Shown here one piece after another: positions 13,146 through 19,128 of a stretch of 19,128 nucleotides of DNA; the first letter of the stretch is position 1, and every line of letters begins with the position of its first letter. The position numbers and the translations under genes were made by a program. The stretch is from VRUB01 sp046758085 (GTDB taxonomy: Bacteria; Pseudomonadota; Gammaproteobacteria; Acidiferrobacterales; SPGG2): contig JBHHZP010000061.1 in assembly GCA_046758085.1 (NCBI GenBank), positions 1 through 19,128 of the forward strand, given 5' to 3'. The notes under the pieces are model-generated. The model saw only the letters and a program-made list of their open reading frames with translations. It was not told where the DNA came from and ran no database searches.

Positions 13146-14108
13146 TTGCCATCCGTCATAAAGCGTTTCAGACAAAAACTCGCCAGTGTGCCGGCGCCCA
13201 TGCTTGGCGTCGTTTTCATGGTGGCGTCCACCGTTGCTTTTGCCGGCATGCACGGTGGCGTACGGTACCTGGCGCTGGAACAGCATTTGCATCCGTTCGA
13301 GATCGCGTTTTTTCGAAATTTCTTTGGCCTGCTCGCACTTGCCCCGTGGTTCATACGCCGCGGTGTGAGACCGTTGCGCACCCAGCGGTTCGGGTTACAC
13401 GTATGGCGCGCTCTAATCAATGTCGTCGCGATGCTTTTGTTCTTCATGGGATTGGCGCTGACCCCGATCGCGCAGGTACAAGCTCTTGGTTTCACGGCAC
13501 CGCTGTTCGCCTCGTTGCTGGCGATCATTTTTCTGCGCGAAAGGGTGTTTCTATGGCGTTGGAGCGCACTGATAGTCGGTTTTCTCGGCGCCCTGATCAT
13601 CATTCGCCCGGGTATGAAGAGCGTCGACGTAGGATCGCTCCTTGTGCTGGGCTCGGCGGCAATTTGGGCATGTGCCATCGTCATTATCAAGATGCTCTCG
13701 CGCACGGACTCCTCCGTCACCATAACCGCCTACATGGTGATACTGATGACGCCGTTGTCGTTTCTATCGGCGGTTTTTTTCTGGCAGTGGCCCAACGGAA
13801 CGCAGCTACTGTGGCTGGGCCTGGTAGGCGTATCCGGCACGCTGGCGCAGATGGGGATGGCGCAGGCTTTTCGCATGGCGGAGGCCACCGCGGTGTTGCC
13901 ACTGGATTTCATGAAGCTGATCTGGGGAGCGATGATTGGTTATGCGCTGTTCGGCGAGATCCCGGACGCGGGGATCTGGATCGGCGGCGTTACGGTATTC
14001 GCGGCCGCCACCTATATCGCCTACCGCGAGAGCCAAAGTAAGGTGGCCAACGAGCTCACCACGGCCCCGGACGTCAAGGGGACACCCCCACAGTCTGGGG
14101 CTGTGTGA
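13146..14108 (+). CDS. EamA/DMT-superfamily transporter
   Basis: This is a 320-residue inner-membrane protein with ten hydrophobic helices in two EamA halves, about residues 17-145 and 160-295, typical of drug/metabolite transporters that export amino acids and other small molecules. Family features include the helix with FRNFFGLLALAPWF, ALTPIAQVQALGFTAPLFAS then LLAIIFLRERV in the first half, and AVLPLDFMKLIWGAMIGYALFGEIPD in the second. The TTG at 13146 is used, with AGGG about 7 bases upstream; the ATG at 13200 would cut into the first helix. The hydrophilic tail after AYRES is not conserved. The substrate cannot be deduced. It is divergent from the tandem stress-protein gene. Confidence 0.92.
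   Translation: MPSVIKRFRQKLASVPAPMLGVVFMVASTVAFAGMHGGVRYLALEQHLHPFEIAFFRNFFGLLALAPWFIRRGVRPLRTQRFGLHVWRALINVVAMLLFFMGLALTPIAQVQALGFTAPLFASLLAIIFLRERVFLWRWSALIVGFLGALIIIRPGMKSVDVGSLLVLGSAAIWACAIVIIKMLSRTDSSVTITAYMVILMTPLSFLSAVFFWQWPNGTQLLWLGLVGVSGTLAQMGMAQAFRMAEATAVLPLDFMKLIWGAMIGYALFGEIPDAGIWIGGVTVFAAATYIAYRESQSKVANELTTAPDVKGTPPQSGAV
14082..14106 (+). terminator. hairpin at the stop of the transporter gene
   Basis: CCCCA (14086-14090) pairs with TGGGG (14096-14100) around CAGTC, extended by ACAC/GTGT across a two-base bulge. It overlaps the last codons and stop of the EamA gene. It could form the 3' end of that transcript, but lacks a T-run. Confidence 0.35.
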
Positions 14109-14205
14109 CCGCCTGGTTCGACAAGGCCGACCTCCGCCGTGGCAGAGAATGCCGTAACCCGACGCATCACAGGCATTCGATGAGCCCGGGCGCACGTCGC
14201 TGGTC

Positions 14206-14234
14206 TTGAAATCGCAGGCAGCCGAAGCTAAAGT
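14206..14234 (+). promoter_or_regulatory. sigma70-like promoter of the PPIase-HupE-DUF3604 genes
   Basis: TTGAAA (14206-14211), a 17-bp spacer, then TAAAGT (14229-14234). Transcription would begin near 14241, leaving about 59 bases of leader before the GTG at 14300. It lies about 100 bases past the end of the transporter gene, which suggests the three following genes form their own unit. Confidence 0.5.
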
Positions 14235-14299
14235 TGCGGCGCCGCGGAGCGGGCAACAAGATCTGCTCACCTGAAGATCAACCACCCAAGGGAGGAGAC

Positions 14300-15175
14300 G
14301 TGAAGTGGTATCGTGAACCGTTGGTGCATTTTCTCGCTATCGGCGCGTGTCTTTTCGGAATCTACCTCTGGTTAAACGATCCGGGTGAGACTTTGAGCGG
14401 TGCTCGGATCGAGGTGTCGGAGAACGACATTGAGCTTCTGCACGCACGCTGGATGAAACAGTGGCAGCGCCCGCCAACTGCTAACGAGCTGCAGGGTTTG
14501 ATCGAGGCCCACATCCGGGAGGAAGTGCTCTATCGCGAAGCGTTGGCGTTGGGCTTGGACAAAGATGACACCATCGTGCGTCGACGTATGGCGCAGAAGA
14601 TGGAGTTTCTCGTGGCTGACGTGGCAGTGCCGATGGAACCTGATGAGGCAGAGCTTCGCGCGTATTTCGAAGCGAATCAGGAACGCTACCACCAGCCCGT
14701 TAAGCTGAGCTTCACTCACATCTATTTCAATCCGGATAAGCGCGGCGCGAGCACGCAGCAAGAGGCCGAGACAGTGTTGCGGGCTCTTCAAGCGGCTAGG
14801 CAGCTACCTCGGCGCGCGCGCGATCTGGGCGATCGATTCATGCTGGCACACGACTACGTACGAAAGAGCGTGCCCGATATCAAGCGGGATTTCGGCGCGA
14901 TATTCGCGCAACGCCTCGTTGAGATCGAGCAGAGAACATGGCAGGGGCCCGTCGCATCCGGCTATGGCTTGCACTTAGCCTATATCAGTGAACGTATTGA
15001 GGCACGATTGCCGAATTTTGTGTTGGTGCGTGCAAACGTCAAGAACGACTTTCTGATCGACAAACGGCGCGAAGTCAACGAGTTGGCCTATCAGCGATTA
15101 CGTGAACGGTACGAAATCGTCATCGCCGCGCCGCTCGAGGACAAAAAGCGGCTGGCATTGAAGAATGAAAAATAG
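14300..15175 (+). CDS. membrane-anchored parvulin-type peptidyl-prolyl isomerase
   Basis: This is a 291-residue protein with one N-terminal membrane anchor (residues ~6-23, EPLVHFLAIGACLFGIYLWL) and the rest outside the cytoplasm. A SurA-like helical chaperone region (about 35-130, with PTANELQGLIEAHIREEVLY) precedes a divergent parvulin domain from VKLSFTHIYFNPDKRG to GPVASGYGLHLAYISER, whose GYGLHL block is the most recognisable part. It probably helps fold exported proteins. The start is GTG at 14300 after a GGAGG (14291-14295). Its 3' end overlaps the HupE-like gene by 11 bases. Adjacency to HupE and DUF3604 genes suggests the DUF3604 protein as client (inference). The prolyl isomerase activity itself is not certain, because the catalytic core is divergent. 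Confidence 0.82.
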   Translation: MKWYREPLVHFLAIGACLFGIYLWLNDPGETLSGARIEVSENDIELLHARWMKQWQRPPTANELQGLIEAHIREEVLYREALALGLDKDDTIVRRRMAQKMEFLVADVAVPMEPDEAELRAYFEANQERYHQPVKLSFTHIYFNPDKRGASTQQEAETVLRALQAARQLPRRARDLGDRFMLAHDYVRKSVPDIKRDFGAIFAQRLVEIEQRTWQGPVASGYGLHLAYISERIEARLPNFVLVRANVKNDFLIDKRREVNELAYQRLRERYEIVIAAPLEDKKRLALKNEK

Positions 15176-16181
15176 AAAGTTGCCCAGAGTATTGTGGTTT
15201 CTTGTTGGCGTGCTGGCGATCAGCGCGTGGTTTCCGTTCGCAGGTGTCGCGCACGAATCGCGGCCGGCGTATCTCGAGCTGAGCGAGCGAGAGGTTGGTG
15301 TTTTCGAGATTATGTGGCGCCGTCCGGCGCGCGGCGACCGCGTGTTGGCACTTTATCCAAAATTACCACCTCACTGCATACAGGTCGGGCACAAGGGAAC
15401 CTACCTTTTGCCCGGATCGACGCTCGAGCGCTGGACGGTGGATTGCGGAAGAACCGGGCTGGCGGGTCATTCCTTAAAGATTGATGGGCTCGCGGCCACC
15501 CTTACGGACGTCCTGGTTCGCGTGGCGCTCATCAATGGCTCGACCCATTCGCAAATTCTCCGCCCCAACGCGCCTGGTTTTATCCTAAAGGGTGCACCTT
15601 CCACATGGCAGGTGAGCGGCGATTATTTTCTGCTAGGCGTCGAGCACATTCTGGGCGGTATCGATCATCTGCTGTTCGTGCTGGGCCTACTGCTGATTGT
15701 GCGCGGCAAGTGGCTACTGATTAAGACGGTCACCGCCTTCACGCTGGCCCACAGCATCACGCTGGCCGTGGCGACACTGGGTTTCGTGCACGTCCCGCAG
15801 GCACCGGTGGAGGCAGTGATTGCCTTGAGTATTCTTTTTCTGGCAATGGAGCTTGCTAAGGAACACGAGGCACGACAGGGACTCACTGAACGCTATCCCT
15901 GGATCGTCGCCTTTAGTTTCGGGTTGCTGCACGGTTTCGGCTTTGCCGGTGCCTTGTCGGAGATAGGGCTGCCCCAAACGGACATCCCGCTGGCCTTGCT
16001 TACGTTCAACGTCGGCGTCGAGGCTGGGCAGCTTCTGTTCATCGGCGCCGTGTTGGTTATTTTGCAGCTCGGGAAACGCATCGTCGATCGTCCGATCGCA
16101 TGGGCACCGCGCACGGCGGCCTACGGCATCGGTAGTATCTCGGCGTTTTGGGTGATTCAGCGCGTCAGCGGATTCTTCTAG
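15165..16181 (+). CDS. HupE/UreJ_2 family membrane protein
   Basis: This 338-residue protein has a signal peptide (to about GVA, residue 29), an extracytoplasmic domain of about 120 residues, and a C-terminal HupE/UreJ-type domain of about six helices. The family's histidine motifs are clear: GVEHILGGIDHLLF (His161, Asp167, His168), AHSITLAVATLG, LLHGFGFAGALSE and FNVGVEAGQL. HupE proteins proper are nickel (or other metal) permeases for hydrogenase or urease, but this longer branch occurs away from both, and neither enzyme is encoded here. Metal supply to a periplasmic enzyme is a reasonable inference. The gene begins 11 bases before the end of the isomerase gene, so translation is probably coupled, and ends 44 bases before DUF3604. 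Confidence 0.9.
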   Translation: MKNRKLPRVLWFLVGVLAISAWFPFAGVAHESRPAYLELSEREVGVFEIMWRRPARGDRVLALYPKLPPHCIQVGHKGTYLLPGSTLERWTVDCGRTGLAGHSLKIDGLAATLTDVLVRVALINGSTHSQILRPNAPGFILKGAPSTWQVSGDYFLLGVEHILGGIDHLLFVLGLLLIVRGKWLLIKTVTAFTLAHSITLAVATLGFVHVPQAPVEAVIALSILFLAMELAKEHEARQGLTERYPWIVAFSFGLLHGFGFAGALSEIGLPQTDIPLALLTFNVGVEAGQLLFIGAVLVILQLGKRIVDRPIAWAPRTAAYGIGSISAFWVIQRVSGFF

Positions 16182-16225
16182 TCGGACAACAACACGGCAT
16201 TTTCGAAAGCAGGGAGGTGATTACT

Positions 16226-18157
16226 ATGAAGCTTTGCAAATTGTTGGGCGTGCACATAGCCATTTTCTTGGCGATGGTTTTCGCCGGCACGGTACTGGCC
16301 CAAGACCCGTTGCCGCCACCGGACACGCTGGAGGATGCATTCAAGCCGCAACGGCACTTCTCGCCCTACGCCGGGCGCAACTTTCCGACGCAAGTGTTTT
16401 GGGGTGACACGCACCTGCACACGGGAATGTCAATGGATGCCGGCGCCTTCGGCGCCCGGCTCGGCCCCGAAGAAGCCTACCGCTTCGCCCGCGGCGAGGA
16501 ACTCGTGTCCTCCACCGGCCTGCCCGTGAGACTCTCGCGGCCGCTGGATTTCCTGGTAGTCGCCGATCACTCGGACAACATGGGCTTCTTCCCACGGCTG
16601 CTCGCTGGTGAATCTGCTTTCCTTGCTGATCCCACGGGTAAGCGCTGGCACGGCATGATTCAGAAGGGGGGCCAGGAAGGCGTGAAGGTCGCGGTCGAGG
16701 TCATCGTAGCCTTCTCCCAGAACAAGTTTCCTCCAGCGCTCGCCTCACTTCCGGGCAGCCAGGCCTATCGTTCCGCCTGGGAGACGACAATCAAGGCGGC
16801 GGAGAATTACAACGAGCCCGGCAAGTTTACCGCCTTCATCGGCTATGAGTGGACTTCCAACACCGGTGGCAACAACCTGCATCGAGTCCTGATCTATCGT
16901 GACGGCGGCGTCAAGGCGAGCATGACCGAGCCCTATACCACGCTCAAACCGCTTGGTAGCGACAATCCCCGCGATTTGTGGGGGTGGATGCAGGCCTATG
17001 AGCGGAAGACCGGCGGGCGGGTGCTGGCCATCGCCCACAACGGCAACCTGAGCAACGGCATTATGTTTCCGGTGATGGACACTTTCACGAAGCGGCCCGT
17101 CGATCGCGCATATGCCGAGACGCGTACGAAATGGGAGCCGCTTTACGAAGTCACGCAGATCAAAGGCGACGGCGAGACGCACCCGTACCTGTCGCCGAAC
17201 GATGAATTCGTCGACTATGAGACCTGGGACCAGGGCAACCTCGACCTCAGCGTAGCGAAGAAGAAGGACATGCTTCAGTACGAGTACGCGCGCACGGCGT
17301 TGCAGACAGGTTTGCAGCTCGAGCAGGAGCTCGGCGTAAACCCCTACAAGTTCGGCATGATCGGCTCGACGGACAGTCATACCGGGCTCGCCACGGCCGA
17401 GGAAGACAATTTCTTCGGAAAGCACTCCGGTTCGGAACCGGGCCCCAAGCGTTGGGAGCACCCGATGGCCCAGGTCGGCGACAAGAAGTACGAAGGCTGG
17501 TCTATGGTGTCGTCTGGCTATGCGGCGGTGTGGGCAACGGAGAACACGCGCGAGGCGATTTGGGACGCGATGTTGCGCAAGGAAACCTACGCGACGACCG
17601 GCCCGCGCATGATGGTGCGTTTCTTCGGCGGTTTCAATTTCAATGCCAGGGATGCGCAATCGCGCACGCCGGCAACGATCGGCTATGAGAAAGGTGTGCC
17701 GATGGGCGGCGATCTGCGCAATGCACCCAAGGGTAAGGCGCCGACCTTCCTCGTCGCGGCGCTGAAAGATCCTATCGGCGGCAATCTCGACCGCATCCAG
17801 GTGGTCAAAGGCTGGATCGACGGCAAGGGCAAGCGCCACGAAAAGGTCTACGATGTGGTCTGGTCGGGCGATCGCAAGCCGGACGTCAAGGGCAAGCTCC
17901 CGCCCGTCGGCAGCACAGTGGACATCGCGAACGCTACCTGGACGAACACCATCGGTGCGACCGAGTTGATCATTGTGTGGGAGGACCCGGACTTTGATCC
18001 AAGGCAGCGCGCGGTCTACTACGCGCGGGTGATCGAGATCCCGACGCCGCGCTGGACGGCCTACGAGGCGAAGCGCTTCAACGTCAAGATGCCGAAAGAA
18101 GTCCCGATGATCACGCAGGAGCGCGCGTACACCTCACCCATTTGGTACACGCCATAG
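16226..18157 (+). CDS. DUF3604 family exported protein with PHP-like metal motifs
   Basis: This is a 643-residue protein with a signal peptide (KLCKLLGVHIAIFLAMVFAG then TVLA-Q), hence periplasmic or secreted. The DUF3604 body has histidine/aspartate motifs like those of PHP phosphoesterases: GDTHLHTG (Asp61, His63, His65), VVADHSDNMG (His115), IAHNGN (His271) and GSTDSHTG (His385), which probably bind two or three metal ions. Hydrolysis of a phosphoester or related bond is suggested by the fold only. The start at 16226 is backed by a strong AGGGAGGTGA 5 bases upstream, stronger than for any neighbour, so high expression is likely. It is the last gene of the isomerase-HupE-DUF3604 unit. The substrate is unknown. 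Confidence 0.9.
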   Translation: MKLCKLLGVHIAIFLAMVFAGTVLAQDPLPPPDTLEDAFKPQRHFSPYAGRNFPTQVFWGDTHLHTGMSMDAGAFGARLGPEEAYRFARGEELVSSTGLPVRLSRPLDFLVVADHSDNMGFFPRLLAGESAFLADPTGKRWHGMIQKGGQEGVKVAVEVIVAFSQNKFPPALASLPGSQAYRSAWETTIKAAENYNEPGKFTAFIGYEWTSNTGGNNLHRVLIYRDGGVKASMTEPYTTLKPLGSDNPRDLWGWMQAYERKTGGRVLAIAHNGNLSNGIMFPVMDTFTKRPVDRAYAETRTKWEPLYEVTQIKGDGETHPYLSPNDEFVDYETWDQGNLDLSVAKKKDMLQYEYARTALQTGLQLEQELGVNPYKFGMIGSTDSHTGLATAEEDNFFGKHSGSEPGPKRWEHPMAQVGDKKYEGWSMVSSGYAAVWATENTREAIWDAMLRKETYATTGPRMMVRFFGGFNFNARDAQSRTPATIGYEKGVPMGGDLRNAPKGKAPTFLVAALKDPIGGNLDRIQVVKGWIDGKGKRHEKVYDVVWSGDRKPDVKGKLPPVGSTVDIANATWTNTIGATELIIVWEDPDFDPRQRAVYYARVIEIPTPRWTAYEAKRFNVKMPKEVPMITQERAYTSPIWYTP

Positions 18158-18187
18158 ACGGTGGCGCTACGTTGACGGTCTGTGTCA

Positions 18188-18217
18188 CAGTTGAACCGCG
18201 AAGCGTGCGGTTCACTG
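18188..18217. terminator. hairpin between convergent DUF3604 and VOC genes
   Basis: TGAACCGC (18192-18199) pairs with GCGGTTCA (18207-18214) around a 7-base loop, extended by CAG/CTG after a bulged T at 18191. It ends the + strand DUF3604 unit, and its right arm contains the stop codon of the minus-strand VOC gene (18212-18214). It lacks a T-run on both sides. Confidence 0.5.
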
Positions 18218-19051
18218 GCTGATGATGCCGAGACGCAGTCGGCGCAGTGGGTCAGCAGGGAACCACGCGATATCCCGGTTCCACTCGCCTGCCATCCTGG
18301 CAAGGCCGAAGCGCTTTACTGAGTGCGTATAGTCCTGCGAACTGATCAGGTAGGCGCATGGCGACGGTCCGAATCGCTTTAGGCGCTGGTCCAGCCAATT
18401 GCCAGGCTGTGATGGGGCGGCGAGTAGGAAGCGTTGCCCCTTAAAGTATGCCGTTGCCGCGCCGAAGTGAGGCAGGTCGCTGCTTTCGGGGAGCGGCAAG
18501 TCATACAACCGCGAGAATAGCTTGCTCGTATGCTCGATGTCGTTCACCCCGAGTACCACCATCCCTACACCCGTTAGCTCTGTGTTCGCTACGCTGGCCG
18601 ACGGCGAAACGCGAAGGCTGCGCGGTGTGCGGTCCTTGATGATGAAGGGCAACACGGCCCCCATTCCCTGATCGCCTAAGATGGCGAGGCCCCATTCGAT
18701 ACGCCTGCCGTCCGGGCGCTGGCGTGAGTAGTACGTCGGACCATCGACCGGAACACCAGCAGCACTCGCCCGGCGCGCCTCGTCTGCCACATCATCAACG
18801 TCGATTGCCCACGCGCACGGTCCGCCGTCGCCGCTAATATGCGCATGCCACCATGGGGAGGTTTGTCCCGGCTCGAGGGTAGAGATTAGCTCGATGTAGG
18901 AGCCGTCATCAAAGCCGAGCAACGCCATGTGGGTAATATCATTGGAGTGCGGACCACCGTAGTCGGTTACCAGACCAGCGTTGGCGAACGCCTGCTGCAA
19001 GGTTTCGAGCCGCGGCCCGGCGATGGTGACGTGGTCAATCTTGAGTCGCAT
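18212..19051 (-). CDS. glyoxalase-like (VOC superfamily) protein
   Basis: This 279-residue cytoplasmic protein matches the Glyoxalase_3-like pattern. It begins KIDHVTIAGPRLETLQQAFA and continues THMALLGFDDGSYIELIS, where His7 and the Glu of YIEL are the usual VOC metal-ligand positions. A second VOC-like half starts near residue 160 (LTGVGMVVLGVNDIEHTSKL) and includes FGAATAYFKGQRFLLAAPS. Members include lyases, dioxygenases and binding proteins, so the reaction cannot be named. The ATG at 19051 fits the family start, but no good ribosome binding site is visible. It converges on DUF3604 across a 54-base gap. The 77 bases beyond its start, to the window end, show nothing. Confidence 0.85.
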   Translation of the reverse strand: MRLKIDHVTIAGPRLETLQQAFANAGLVTDYGGPHSNDITHMALLGFDDGSYIELISTLEPGQTSPWWHAHISGDGGPCAWAIDVDDVADEARRASAAGVPVDGPTYYSRQRPDGRRIEWGLAILGDQGMGAVLPFIIKDRTPRSLRVSPSASVANTELTGVGMVVLGVNDIEHTSKLFSRLYDLPLPESSDLPHFGAATAYFKGQRFLLAAPSQPGNWLDQRLKRFGPSPCAYLISSQDYTHSVKRFGLARMAGEWNRDIAWFPADPLRRLRLGIISQ

Positions 19052-19128
19052 CGTTTAAGTTCACCGCACCGCGTGCGCCGATGTCACCGCGCCGCTCCGT
19101 TGCTCTGCTTGCCCCGCTTGTGCTCGGG

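Noticed and set aside
15165..16181. Hydrogenase or urease accessory cluster on account of HupE/UreJ
   Set aside because: No hydrogenase, urease or nickel-insertion gene is in the window; the partners are an isomerase and a DUF3604 protein.
16745..17839. 364-codon minus-strand open frame inside the DUF3604 gene
   Set aside because: It is antisense to a well-supported gene, rich in Arg and His as expected from reverse-complemented GC-rich coding sequence, and shows no domain.

Overview
The window looks like chromosomal DNA from a proteobacterium, most likely a gammaproteobacterium. Coding density is high and GC is moderately high. Several families are typical of that group: a NodT-type efflux lipoprotein, DUF4136, a UspA-type stress protein, a LysR/DUF1127 pair and a HupE/UreJ_2 protein. 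No tRNA, rRNA, phage gene, transposase or CRISPR array is visible, and the genus cannot be named from the sequence alone.

Layout. 1-2.8 kb (+): the 3' part of an RND-efflux outer-membrane lipoprotein, then a small DUF4136 envelope protein, a single-domain universal stress protein and a two-helix PGPGW-like membrane protein. 2.77-3.34 kb: a gene-free stretch with an array of GGA-bearing hairpins, two of them related by a compensatory base-pair change; it is a candidate structured RNA. 3.34-4.7 kb (+): a patatin-like phospholipase and an unrecognised 73-residue protein. 4.78-6.1 kb: a LysR regulator divergent from a DUF1127 protein.

6.27-12.0 kb is a long minus-strand block. In transcription order it runs RidA-type imine deaminase, EctD-like Fe(II)/2-oxoglutarate dioxygenase, SHMT-like PLP enzyme, DUF4743/Nudix hydrolase, HAD hydrolase, MATE transporter. 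The first three are tightly packed (22-nt gap with a strong ribosome binding site, then an ATGA overlap) and make biochemical sense together: a hydroxylase, a PLP enzyme able to cleave or form beta-hydroxy amino acids, and an enzyme that clears reactive imines. No ectoine synthesis genes are present, and the dioxygenase and SHMT-like protein both carry changes near the active site, so an uncharacterised amino-acid pathway is possible. Three gene junctions in this block carry degenerate tandem repeats with a 7-bp period, each with a different heptamer, in places reaching into coding sequence.

12.0-14.1 kb: a two-domain universal stress protein (-) and a divergent EamA/DMT transporter (+). 14.2-18.2 kb (+): a probable operon of membrane-anchored parvulin-type prolyl isomerase, HupE/UreJ_2 membrane protein and secreted DUF3604 protein with PHP-like metal motifs. 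It is preceded by a good sigma70-like promoter and looks like an envelope metalloenzyme with its folding and metal-supply helpers. 18.2-19.05 kb (-): a convergent glyoxalase-like (VOC) protein. The last 77 bases show nothing recognisable.
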